A stretch of 64,000 bases of DNA, taken from contig NZ_CP010836.1 in assembly GCF_000935025.1 (NCBI RefSeq), forward strand, positions 3,100,001 to 3,164,000, written 5' to 3'. Under the pieces are notes generated by a model. The model worked only from the letters and a program-made list of their open reading frames with translations, did not search any database and was not told the DNA's origin. Of this stretch, positions 17,098-24,747 are shown piece by piece. Position 1 is the stretch's first letter. Each line of letters opens with the position of its first letter. A program made the position numbers and the translations under genes. The DNA comes from Sphingomonas hengshuiensis (GTDB taxonomy: Bacteria > Pseudomonadota > Alphaproteobacteria > Sphingomonadales > Sphingomonadaceae).

Positions 17098-19250
17098 AAA
17101 CCGTATCGCAAGGTCGCGCGGACGTTGCGGGGCTCGCCATAGATATAGCCGCCGAACCAGGAATTGGTGTTGTAATATTCCTTGTCGAACAGATTGTTGA
17201 CGTTGAGCTGGAGCGACATTTGTTTGGTCAGGTCATATGCGGCCATCAGATTGACCAGCGCATAGGGCGCCTGGCCCACCGGCTCCACCACGCCAGTGGC
17301 TGGATTCTCCGCAGTCTGGGGCGGACGGCTCTCCCAGCGGAGCGAGCCGCCGATGCTCGCGCCCGCCAGCGCCCCGCCCAACTCATATTTGGTGGCCAGG
17401 CGGAACACCTGCCGCGGCTGATGCGCCTGGACATCGACATCGTACGCGTCGACCGCCTTGAAGTCGCTCCAGCCGACGCTGATGTCCCAGCCGCGCACCA
17501 CTTCGCCCTGCATTTCGATCTCATAGCCCTTCGACACCGTCCCCTGCGCCGGGCGGGAGGCGACCTCGGTGGTGCCCGGAACGAGATATCCGGTGTCGGG
17601 AACGGCGAAATTGTCCTGCTCGATGCGGAATATCGCAGCCGATGCGCGCAGCCTGCCGTCCATCAGGTCGGCCTTCACGCCCGCTTCGTAGTTGTTGCCT
17701 TCGAGCGGATCGAGATAGCGCCCGTTGCGGTCGCGCGCGGTCTGCGGGTTGAAGATGCTGGTGAAGCTCACATAGGCCGAAAGATTGGCAGTGAAATCAA
17801 AGATCAGGCCAGCATAGGGGGTGACTCGATTCTTGTGCTCGATCGTATAGGGCGCCGGCGTATAGAGCGCCGCCTCCTCGTCGCGCGTCCAGGTCGTGAT
17901 GCGTCCGCCCAGAATCGCCTTGAGCGGATCGAAAAGCTGGAGCCGGGTGACGCCATAGAGCGAGGTCTGCTTGGTCGTTCCGAAACCGCTCATGCGATAG
18001 CGGTCGCCCCATTCGGGTTCGGCATAGCTGCCGTCCCATGTGTTGAAGTCCCCGACCGGGGCGACGGTGCTGGCGATCGGATCGCGATTGGTCCAGCCGC
18101 TCTTCTGATGGCTGTACATCGCGCCCACCACCAGTTCATGCTCGCGCCCGAACAGCCGGTAGCCGCCCTTGACCTGGAGGTTGAGGCTCCATTGCTTCGG
18201 CTGGGTGCGATACCAATAAGGCCATACCTCCATGCCGATGCCGGTGGTCTTGTCCGGATTGCCCCATAGCCAGATCAGCTTCGAATCTTCGGTCTGCTGG
18301 AAATAGGAAACGTCGCCGCGCAGCGACCAGCTTCCGCCCAGATCCTGCTCGAGCGACGCGAAGGCCGCGATGTCCTCGGTATCCCACGCATTCCAGTCGG
18401 CGCCCGTGGTCCGCGAGCGCGACCAGTCGGCGATCGAGCCATCGGCGTACCAATAGGGAAGCTGGGCCCACATCACGCCGTCGCGCTCGACCTTCTGGTA
18501 GCTCGCCCCTACCCTCAGCCGGGTGCCCGGCCCCAGATCGGCGGTGATCGTACCGTAGAAGGTCGTACCCTTGACGGTTTCGAGGTCGACAAAGGCGTCC
18601 TGCGTATACGCCTCGGCCACGAAGCGCGCCCGCACCGCGCCGTCGGCCGCCAGCGGGGTGCTGACGTCGACAATGCCCGAGAAGCGATTCCACGAGCCGG
18701 CGTCGAGCGTCACCGTGCCGGTAAACTCGCGCGCCTCGGCCTGTTTGCGCACCATGTTGATCGATGCGGAGGGCTCGCCCGCCCCCTGCAACAGGCCGGT
18801 GGCGCCGCGGATCACTTCGACCCGATCGAAGATCGCCGTGCTCGATTCCTCGAGACCGACATTGCCGGTGGCGAAGGGCAGTCCGTCGAGCTGAAAGTTG
18901 GTGATGTCGAAGCCGCGCGCCGACAGGAGATTACGACCGCGGTCGACGCGCTTGACCGAAAGGCCGGTGGTATATTCGAGCACGTCCGAAATGGTCGTCG
19001 CCGCCTGATCATTCATCTGCTCGCGTGTGATGATGGTGATCGACTGGGGCGTCTCGCGCGGAGTCAGATCGAGGCCGGTGGCCGCGGTGTTCCGATCGAT
19101 GCCGCTGCCATAGACGACGATATCGTCATTCTCGCGGTCCCCACTATCGGACGCCTGATCGCCAACGCGGTCCTGCGCCAGTACCGGCACCGACAGCGCG
19201 CTGGCCGCCAGCAGCGCGAGTTTCACGAATGGAAGTGTCGAACGTATCAC
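17094..19250 (-). CDS. TonB-dependent siderophore receptor
   Basis: 718 residues from a GTG at 19250, chosen because AGGGGGG lies five bases before it; a TTG six codons earlier is weaker. The signal peptide (MIRSTLPFVKLALLAASA...VLAQ) is clear. A TonB-box-like DDIVVYG is followed by the plug (TPQSITIITREQMND, DVLEYTTGLSV, RGFDITNFQLDGLP, DRVEVIRGATGLLQGAGEP), typical of the FhuE/FpvA siderophore group. The barrel follows and ends with NNLFDKEYYNT and a terminal aromatic residue (ATLRYGF). It should import a ferric siderophore across the outer membrane using TonB energy. The 27-base inverted repeat upstream may be its iron-responsive operator. Convergent and overlapping with the pyruvyltransferase gene. 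Confidence 0.93.
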   Translation of the reverse strand: MIRSTLPFVKLALLAASALSVPVLAQDRVGDQASDSGDRENDDIVVYGSGIDRNTAATGLDLTPRETPQSITIITREQMNDQAATTISDVLEYTTGLSVKRVDRGRNLLSARGFDITNFQLDGLPFATGNVGLEESSTAIFDRVEVIRGATGLLQGAGEPSASINMVRKQAEAREFTGTVTLDAGSWNRFSGIVDVSTPLAADGAVRARFVAEAYTQDAFVDLETVKGTTFYGTITADLGPGTRLRVGASYQKVERDGVMWAQLPYWYADGSIADWSRSRTTGADWNAWDTEDIAAFASLEQDLGGSWSLRGDVSYFQQTEDSKLIWLWGNPDKTTGIGMEVWPYWYRTQPKQWSLNLQVKGGYRLFGREHELVVGAMYSHQKSGWTNRDPIASTVAPVGDFNTWDGSYAEPEWGDRYRMSGFGTTKQTSLYGVTRLQLFDPLKAILGGRITTWTRDEEAALYTPAPYTIEHKNRVTPYAGLIFDFTANLSAYVSFTSIFNPQTARDRNGRYLDPLEGNNYEAGVKADLMDGRLRASAAIFRIEQDNFAVPDTGYLVPGTTEVASRPAQGTVSKGYEIEMQGEVVRGWDISVGWSDFKAVDAYDVDVQAHQPRQVFRLATKYELGGALAGASIGGSLRWESRPPQTAENPATGVVEPVGQAPYALVNLMAAYDLTKQMSLQLNVNNLFDKEYYNTNSWFGGYIYGEPRNVRATLRYGF

Positions 19251-19285
19251 CAAAGCCCCCCTGAGCAATTCTCAGGCGCGCTTAG

Positions 19286-19312
19286 CTCTATTGCGAATGC
19301 GACGCAATAGAG
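19286..19312. promoter_or_regulatory. Perfect inverted repeat upstream of the siderophore receptor (candidate iron-responsive operator)
   Basis: CTCTATTGCG, seven bases, then CGCAATAGAG: a perfect 10-base inverted repeat 36 bases upstream of the receptor start at 19250. The position fits an operator overlapping the promoter. Fur-family or other iron regulators commonly control such receptors, but the regulator is inferred from the target gene only. A terminator is less likely, because the repeat lies in the upstream region and has no T-run. Confidence 0.5.
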
Positions 19313-19358
19313 TGACTGCGACGCGGTGACCTGACGCGCGCAGCAGGGGAGCGGACGG

Positions 19359-19363
19359 GCTAG
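19359..19363. repeat. Target-site duplication GCTAG, left copy
   Basis: GCTAG matches 20391-20395 at the other end. On the minus strand its CTA supplies the TAG stop of the transposase. The next base differs between copies (G here, A at the right end), so a six-base duplication is no longer exact or never was. Confidence 0.7.
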
Positions 19364-20310
19364 GTGTGAAGCCTCAATAGGTTGTTCCGTTCCAAGCCGA
19401 GGCGGCTGATAGGTGTTTTGGATTTTAGGCTGCCGTGCGGGCGATGCCAGTTGTAATTGTGGAGCCATGGATCGAGCGCCGCCTTGCGGTCGTTCGAGGT
19501 TGGGTAGGCGATGGCATAAGCCCATTCCCGCAGGCTGGTCTGGATGAAGCGCTCGGCCTTGCCGTTGGTTTTTAGCGTGTAGGGCCTTGTACGGATATGG
19601 CGTAATTCCAGAGCTTTGCACGTGTCGCGGAAGGCTCGACTTCGGTAGCAGGAGCCATTGTCGGTCATCACGAGGGTCACGGTGATGCCGAGGTTTCGGT
19701 AATATGCGATGGCGGCATGAAGAAAGGCGACGGCGCTTTCCTTCCTTTCGTCGGGGAGTATCTGGCTGAAGGCGACGCGCGAGGCGTCGTCGATGCAGAC
19801 ATGGACGAACTCCCAGCCGACCCGCGGCTGTTGGACTGCCGGTCGCCGGTGATACGGTGGCCGACGCGCTCGAAGCGGCCGAGTTTTTTTGATGTCGATG
19901 TGGATGCGTTCGCCGGGGTGCTCACGCTCATAACGGCGGACCGGTTCGGCGGGTTCAAGATCGCGCAGCCGGCTGAGGCCGAGCCTCGAGAGTACCCGGC
20001 TGACGGTGGCTGGAGAGACGCCGACGGTGATGGCGATCTGCTTGCCGGTGATGCGCTGACGGCGCAGCGCGGCGATCTGCTCAGCGATGGCGGGCGGTGT
20101 AGGCTTACGCAGCCTGTGCGGGCGTGAAGGCCTGTCGGGCAGGTCAGCCTCTCCCTCGGCGCGATACCGGGCCAGCCACTTGGCCACGGTTCGGACCGAG
20201 ACACCGAAGGCCGTTGCGACGGCCTTCGGTGTCTCGTTTAGCTTGGTCACGCGCCGCACCATCTCGGCTCGACTGGAGCCGATCGTTCGGGCATTCTTGT
20301 GGATGTTCAT
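19360..20310 (-). CDS. IS481-family transposase
   Basis: 316 residues from the ATG at 20310, with AGGAGAG upstream. An N-terminal helix-turn-helix region (TPKAVATAFGVSVRTVAKWLARY) and a second one (GKQIAITVGVSPATVSRVL) precede an RNase-H-like DDE core: HIDIKK (first D), VMTDNGSCYRS (second D) and TNGKAERFIQ (E). It ends HRPHGSLKSKTPISRLGL..NLLRLH as in this family. Between HIDIKK and VGWEFVH about 25 residues are read out of frame relative to relatives (expected LGRFERVGHRITGD), because of a seven-A run at 19884-19890 and a compensating shift near 19818-19830. Activity is therefore doubtful. The stop codon TAG comes from the CTAG target repeat outside the inverted repeat. Confidence 0.9.
   Translation of the reverse strand: MNIHKNARTIGSSRAEMVRRVTKLNETPKAVATAFGVSVRTVAKWLARYRAEGEADLPDRPSRPHRLRKPTPPAIAEQIAALRRQRITGKQIAITVGVSPATVSRVLSRLGLSRLRDLEPAEPVRRYEREHPGERIHIDIKKTRPLRARRPPYHRRPAVQQPRVGWEFVHVCIDDASRVAFSQILPDERKESAVAFLHAAIAYYRNLGITVTLVMTDNGSCYRSRAFRDTCKALELRHIRTRPYTLKTNGKAERFIQTSLREWAYAIAYPTSNDRKAALDPWLHNYNWHRPHGSLKSKTPISRLGLERNNLLRLHT
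19365..19387 (+). repeat. Left terminal inverted repeat of the IS481-type element
   Basis: Starts TGTGAAG and ends AGGTTGTTC; it pairs with 20368-20390 on the other strand at 18 of 23 positions. It includes the last codons of the transposase. Confidence 0.8.
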
Positions 20311-20367
20311 CCGGCTCTCCTGGTTCCTGAAGCTTCGCAACCTCAGTCTCCCCGGTTCGGGTCGGAT

Positions 20368-20390
20368 GAACAACCTGTTGAAAGCTCACA
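20368..20390 (-). repeat. Right terminal inverted repeat of the IS481-type element
   Basis: Read on the minus strand it starts TGTGAGC and ends AGGTTGTTC, matching the left end. It lies 58 bases upstream of the transposase start and probably overlaps its promoter. Confidence 0.8.
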
Positions 20391-20395
20391 GCTAG
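20391..20395. repeat. Target-site duplication GCTAG, right copy
   Basis: GCTAG, identical to 19359-19363. On the minus strand it contains the native TAG stop codon (CTC TAG) of the DUF6492-type gene, which shows that the element landed exactly on this stop. Confidence 0.7.
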
Positions 20396-21348
20396 AGCGC
20401 GCTGATCGCCCGCCCCTGCGTCGTTTCCAGGAGAAAGGCGAAGAAGCCGCGAGCGTCGGCCTCGGTCGCGAAAAGCGCCTGTTTCACCCAGAAGGCGATG
20501 ATCCGGGCGCGGTCGGTTTCCGTTAGCGCCGCCACGCAATTGCGGTGCAGGCCAAAGCTGAGGATCTTCGAGTCCTCGAGCGCCCCCAGCACCCGGTCAA
20601 CTTGCGATGGCGTAGATGCAAAATGCGCAAACATCAATTTGCTGTTACGTGGGCCGAACCTGTAGAATTTCTCCGCCCCGCCCAGAAGAAATTCTATATA
20701 GGCGTAATACAGAAAAAGATCAGTGACGTTGTGTTCGGAACCATGCATGAAGTCATCGAACTTCACGCCTTCGCGTTGCTCGACATACTGGACGAGCGAC
20801 TGCGCGATGTTCGTCGACATCATATAGGGAGTCGTCATCGGCAGCGAGAAATCGCGCGGCTCGATCCCAAAATAATTCAGGCTGTTCTGAAGATAATGAT
20901 CAAGCGCGCCATGGTTGCCGACACGGGACGAGCGCATGAGCCCCGTCGCGGGATCGAAGAAGTTGCGGATCGACACCGGCCGGACAAAATGGTTCTTCGC
21001 ATCGAGCAAAAGATAATGGTCGTTTTCCATATAGATGCTGACCAGCAGCTTGAGCGACTGCTGCGTCCGCCAGCCACTCTCGCCGACATGCGGTCGCATC
21101 AGATGCGAGGCGGGGATCACTTCGACCTGTGAAAGCAACTCGCCATATTCATCTACGACAAACCGCTTGAGCGCGGAATAGGTCGCCTCCGGCGCCATTT
21201 CGTTGACGATGATATAAATTTTCCCGATGTCGCGATGCCGGAAGAATTTCTGGATTGAGCGCGCCTGGAGCTTGAGCAGCGCGATTTCAGGCTCATACAC
21301 CACCGTCGCAATGTCGATCTTGGCGGGCAGTTTTGGGGGTTCGGACAC
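20392..21348 (-). CDS. DUF6492-type protein (glycosyltransferase-like)
   Basis: 318 residues from a GTG at 21348, which has AGAGGA seven bases upstream; an ATG at 21384 adds 12 residues but has no clear ribosome site. The pattern KIDIATVVYEPEIALLKLQARS, KIYIIVNE, then WRTQQSLKLLVS, YLLLDAKNHFVRP and SLPMTTPYMM fits proteins annotated as DUF6492, which look like GT-A-type sugar transferases. The DAKNHF motif may take the place of the DxD metal site. Function is inferred as surface-glycan related, in line with the neighbourhood. The IS element begins immediately after its stop. A fragment of a paralogue lies at 21516-21740 on the opposite strand. Confidence 0.75.
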   Translation of the reverse strand: MSEPPKLPAKIDIATVVYEPEIALLKLQARSIQKFFRHRDIGKIYIIVNEMAPEATYSALKRFVVDEYGELLSQVEVIPASHLMRPHVGESGWRTQQSLKLLVSIYMENDHYLLLDAKNHFVRPVSIRNFFDPATGLMRSSRVGNHGALDHYLQNSLNYFGIEPRDFSLPMTTPYMMSTNIAQSLVQYVEQREGVKFDDFMHGSEHNVTDLFLYYAYIEFLLGGAEKFYRFGPRNSKLMFAHFASTPSQVDRVLGALEDSKILSFGLHRNCVAALTETDRARIIAFWVKQALFATEADARGFFAFLLETTQGRAISAL

Positions 21349-21515
21349 GTTGCGATCCTCTTGGTCTGGCAGGTTCAGGGCCATGTCTCTGGGCAGGCCG
21401 TTCCCGCGCGAGCGGCGGTCCCGCCACGCACCCGTATAGGCCAGCGGCGCGGGAGAGAAGGGCGGTTCGTAAAACCTGGTGTGCGATGGCGAGGCCCGCG
21501 TCGAGATCGGCCAGG

Positions 21516-21740
21516 GTCGCGACGAGGCGCTCCGATCTCGACGAGGTGATGCGCGCGCTCGAGGCCCAGGATTTCAAGGTGTTTGGGCTCCATCGCGGGC
21601 GCGTAGCGGATATGGACGCTGGCGACCTGGCGCGCATCAAGGCCGTGTGGCTGAGCCTGGGCCTCATCGCCAGCATCGAACATGGCGACCGGATCCTCGA
21701 CGCGATTTCGGAGTTGGCCGCGGCTGGCTCAGCGATTTAG
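21516..21740 (+). pseudogene. C-terminal fragment of a DUF6492-type paralogue
   Basis: The plus-strand frame ending at 21740 encodes DLDEVMRALEAQDFKVFGLH...ARIKAVWLSLGLIA. This aligns with the C-terminal part of the gene at 20392-21348 (QVDRVLGALEDSKILSFGLH...ARIIAFWVKQALFA), with 22 identities over 52 positions counted by eye. Upstream of 21516 the frame loses all similarity, and no other frame continues the DUF6492 pattern, so only the last 75 codons of a second copy survive. The orientation is opposite to the intact copy. Its stop overlaps the end of the TolC-like gene by about 12 bases. Confidence 0.65.
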
Positions 21741-23342
21741 CAGGAAGCGCTGGGTCGCCTCGACTGCGTCTTCGGACGGTACGCCCGCGAGCAGCAACAG
21801 GTTGAGATAATTCAGCGCCAGCGTCGTCGCGGCGGTCACCTGCGTGTTCTTGACTTCGAACACGGTCTGGATCGCGTTGACGACGTCGACATTGGTGCGC
21901 ACCCCGCCCTCATAGCTCTGGGTATTGGCGTACACGCTCAGTTCCGCGGACTCGATCGCCTTCGAACTGAGCGCCAGCGCCTGCTGGCCGCCGTCGACCA
22001 GCGCGTAGAGCCGCTGGAGCTCGACGCGCGCGCGCGCCTCGGTCGCGCGGCGCTCTTCCGCGGAACGCCGCGCGGTCGCATTGGCCGCGCCCGACTGGAA
22101 GAAGGTGCCGGCGTTCAGCGGCGCGTTGACCGAGAGGCCGACATAGCTCGATTCGACCCCGGCGCGCGACGAATAGGTTGCGCTGGCGCCGACCACGGGG
22201 AACATCGACCCGCGCGTACGCAGCGCCTCGAGACGCCCGATACGCTCATTCTCGCGCGCGGCTGCGATCTGCGGGTTCGCAGTCTCCTGCCGCATCAGGT
22301 AGGAATCGGCCGGCTGGAGCGCGATCGGTCCGAAATGCGACGGAAGCCGGAAGTCGTCGGTCTCGACCGCCCCCCCGGTAATCGATTCGAGCCGTGCCGC
22401 CGCCGCGATCTGGTCGCTGCGCAGCAGGACGCGGTTCGCCAGCGACTGTTCGTAGCGAACCTGGATGTCGCGCGCGTCGGTGATCGTGCCCAGCCCGTTG
22501 CGATACAGCCGCTCGGCGCGATCGGACTGGGTGCGCAACGCCTCGATCTTCGACTCGTTGAGCGCGCTGGCCTCGTTCGCCTTGATGATGTCGGTGATCG
22601 CCGTCACCGTCCGCACCGCCAGATCCTGTTCGCGCACCTCGAACGTCGCATCGGCATAGCGCCGGCGCGGCCCGCGCTGCTTGAGCGTGGCATAGCCGCT
22701 GACGCTCACGAGCGGCTGCGTCACGCTGACGACGTGCCGCGTGCCGTTCTCGGTCGGGATATTGGCGAAGCTGTAGCTGGCCGAGGGCAGATAGCCCGCG
22801 ATCGACTGGTCCGCGGTCAGCCGGTTGACCTGCCGCTCGGCGACCGCCGCGCGGAACGTCGGATCGTTTTCATAGCCAAGGTCGAACGCCTTGACCAAGT
22901 CCAGGGCATTCGGGCTCGGCGCGGTGTCGGGGCCGGAGCGTCCGGTGGCGATGCCGTTGAGCATCCGGATGCGCTGCGCCTCCTGCTCGGCGCCGGTCGG
23001 CGCGGGGCCGCCGGGGGCGGTTTGCGCCGGCACGCCGCTCGGCCGCGTGGGCTGCGCCCCGGGACGCGCGGGGACGCCCAGGGGCTGATCCGGAACCGGA
23101 CCGGGTGTCGCGATCGGTCGCGGCGACGGCGCGAGCGGGTATTGCCCCGGCTGGCCACCGATGCTGGTCTGCGGCAGCACCGGGCTCGACGGCACCGGAT
23201 CGGTGGTCACGGGCGGTGGCGGCGTGGTCTGCGGGAGCGCGGCGATACCCGATTCCCCGGACGACGTGCTGGTCTGCGCATGTGCTGGCAGCACCGAGAG
23301 GGCCGCGACCGCCGCGCAGCAAAAAAACCGAGCGTGCGCCAT
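21729..23342 (-). CDS. TolC-family outer-membrane channel of a type I secretion system
   Basis: 537 residues. The signal peptide is MAHARFFCCAAVAALSVLPAHA. Residues 24-130 are an unusual Pro/Ala/Gly-rich linker absent from classic TolC. The TolC-like part starts near residue 140 (LVKAFDLGYENDPTFRAAVAERQ) and shows the two-fold helical pattern with LNESKIEALRTQSDRAERLYRNGLGTITD and, near the end, SYEGGVRTNVDVVNAIQTVFE. It should form the trimeric exit duct for the adhesin at 26576-32119. It is the last gene of the secretion operon: its ATG overlaps the HlyD stop (TAATG), so translation is probably coupled. Confidence 0.88.
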   Translation of the reverse strand: MAHARFFCCAAVAALSVLPAHAQTSTSSGESGIAALPQTTPPPPVTTDPVPSSPVLPQTSIGGQPGQYPLAPSPRPIATPGPVPDQPLGVPARPGAQPTRPSGVPAQTAPGGPAPTGAEQEAQRIRMLNGIATGRSGPDTAPSPNALDLVKAFDLGYENDPTFRAAVAERQVNRLTADQSIAGYLPSASYSFANIPTENGTRHVVSVTQPLVSVSGYATLKQRGPRRRYADATFEVREQDLAVRTVTAITDIIKANEASALNESKIEALRTQSDRAERLYRNGLGTITDARDIQVRYEQSLANRVLLRSDQIAAAARLESITGGAVETDDFRLPSHFGPIALQPADSYLMRQETANPQIAAARENERIGRLEALRTRGSMFPVVGASATYSSRAGVESSYVGLSVNAPLNAGTFFQSGAANATARRSAEERRATEARARVELQRLYALVDGGQQALALSSKAIESAELSVYANTQSYEGGVRTNVDVVNAIQTVFEVKNTQVTAATTLALNYLNLLLLAGVPSEDAVEATQRFLLNR

Positions 23343-24736
23343 TAGTCCCGGAATGCCTTCGCCATCTTGTCGGTGAGCGGTTTCAGCAGATAGCTCATGA
23401 ACGTGCGTTCGCCGCGCTTGATGATTACGTCCACGGGCATGCCCGCGACCAACGTCTTGCCCTCGAGCCGCTTGAGCTGGTCCGCGGGGACCTCGACCTG
23501 GGCGAGATAATAGTCCTCGCCTTCCTTCAGCGTCTCGCCGGGCATCGCCTTGAGCTTGTCGACGCCCACCGACTTGACGACGCCCTGCAGCACCGGCGTC
23601 GTGATCTGGTTGAACGACACGAAGCGGACATCGGCGGTCTGGCCGACGCGAACCTTGTCGATCTGGCCCGGCGCCACCTTGGTCTCGATGAGCATCTGCC
23701 CCGTATCGGGCAGGATCTCCATCAGCACTTCCTTGCCCGCGATCACGCCGCCGTCGGTGAAGACCTTGAGGTTGACCACGGTGCCGCTCACCGGCGCGCG
23801 AATTTCACTCAGCGACTGGTTGAACTGCGCGGCGTGCAGCTTGGGCGCCGCCGCCTCGCGCGTTGCCTGCACCTCGGACAATTCCTTGGCGACCGCCGAG
23901 AGGAATTCGGACCGGACCTGCGCGATCTGCGCGTCGATCTTGCCGACTTCGGACTCGGCGCTCTGGAGCGCGGCGGTCTGTTCGGCGACCGACCTGCGGT
24001 TTTCATTCTCCTGCGACTTCGGCACGAAGCCCTGCGCCGCAAGAGCCTCGACATTGGCGAGTTCCTGCGTCAGCGTCCGCAACTGCTCGCGATGCGAGGC
24101 GATCGAGCCCTGCATCCCCCGCTTCTGCGCCTCGAGCCCGCGAACCTGCTCCTGGAACTGCGCGCGGCGCGTCTGGAAGAAGCGAAGCTGCACCGCCTTG
24201 GCCTCGGCGACCCGCACCGGATCGACCTTGGCGAGGTTCGCAAGCTCCGGATCCCACTGGATCTCGCGACCGAACATCTCCGCTTTGGCGCGCGATTCGC
24301 TGACGAGGACGTTGATATATTGCTGGAGGATCTCGCTGACCGTGGCTTCGGTGTCGAGCGGGTTGATCCGCAGCAGCACCTGCCCCTGCTTGACGATCGA
24401 ACCCTCCTGCACGAGCACCTTGGTCACCACGCCGCCCGCGGGATGCTGCACCGCCTTGCGATAGCCCGCCACGACCAGCGTGCCCTGCGAAACGCTGCCC
24501 GCGTTGATCGGCGCGGTCACCGCCCAGATCAGGAACAGCACCATGGCAATCACAATATACCGACTGCCGCTCTTGCGGATCTTCGATTCCTCGACCTTTG
24601 CAGGCTCGAGTTGCCGATCCTCCAGGCGCGAGGGATGATAGGGATTCCAGCCGTTGACCCAGCGATCAATCGACTGGTCCATCCGACGCAAGAGGCCCGG
24701 CCGTTCGGCCGCGCCTGTATCTGCTGCCGTCGCCAT
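23342..24736 (-). CDS. HlyD-family type I secretion membrane-fusion protein
   Basis: 464 residues. A cytoplasmic N-terminus precedes one transmembrane segment (YIVIAMVLFLIWAVTAPI). After it come the lipoyl half-motif (GGVVTKVLVQEGSIVKQGQVLLRI), a long helical hairpin (about residues 130-290, with FFQTRRAQFQEQVRGLEAQ), the second lipoyl half (EIRAPVSGTVVNLKVFTDGG) and the beta-barrel part ending in the family signature region (EDYYLAQVEVPADQLK...LVAGMPVDVIIKRGERT). It links the ABC transporter to the TolC-like channel across the periplasm. The ABC gene ends 11 bases upstream, and the TolC-like gene overlaps its stop. Confidence 0.93.
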   Translation of the reverse strand: MATAADTGAAERPGLLRRMDQSIDRWVNGWNPYHPSRLEDRQLEPAKVEESKIRKSGSRYIVIAMVLFLIWAVTAPINAGSVSQGTLVVAGYRKAVQHPAGGVVTKVLVQEGSIVKQGQVLLRINPLDTEATVSEILQQYINVLVSESRAKAEMFGREIQWDPELANLAKVDPVRVAEAKAVQLRFFQTRRAQFQEQVRGLEAQKRGMQGSIASHREQLRTLTQELANVEALAAQGFVPKSQENENRRSVAEQTAALQSAESEVGKIDAQIAQVRSEFLSAVAKELSEVQATREAAAPKLHAAQFNQSLSEIRAPVSGTVVNLKVFTDGGVIAGKEVLMEILPDTGQMLIETKVAPGQIDKVRVGQTADVRFVSFNQITTPVLQGVVKSVGVDKLKAMPGETLKEGEDYYLAQVEVPADQLKRLEGKTLVAGMPVDVIIKRGERTFMSYLLKPLTDKMAKAFRD

Positions 24737-24747
24737 GCGCCTTACTC

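Larger units (their letters stand above)
19364..20390 (-). mobile_element. IS481-family insertion sequence, about 1.03 kb
   Basis: Imperfect terminal inverted repeats at 19365-19387 and 20368-20390 agree at 18 of 23 positions and begin TGTGA, with AGGTTGTTC in common further in. GCTAG flanks both ends. IS481 is known to target NCTAGN and duplicate it. The element carries one transposase gene on the minus strand. The right-hand CTAG is also the stop codon of the DUF6492-type gene, so the insertion leaves that protein intact. Confidence 0.88.

Noticed and set aside
15942..18269. A long plus-strand frame over the pyruvyltransferase and TonB receptor
   Set aside because: It runs through two well-supported genes in other frames and has no recognisable domain.
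21333..21515. The upstream part of the frame carrying the DUF6492-type fragment, considered as part of an intact small gene
   Set aside because: It has no similarity to the intact paralogue and is Arg/Pro-rich, with no ribosome site, so only the 3' part is kept as a pseudogene fragment.
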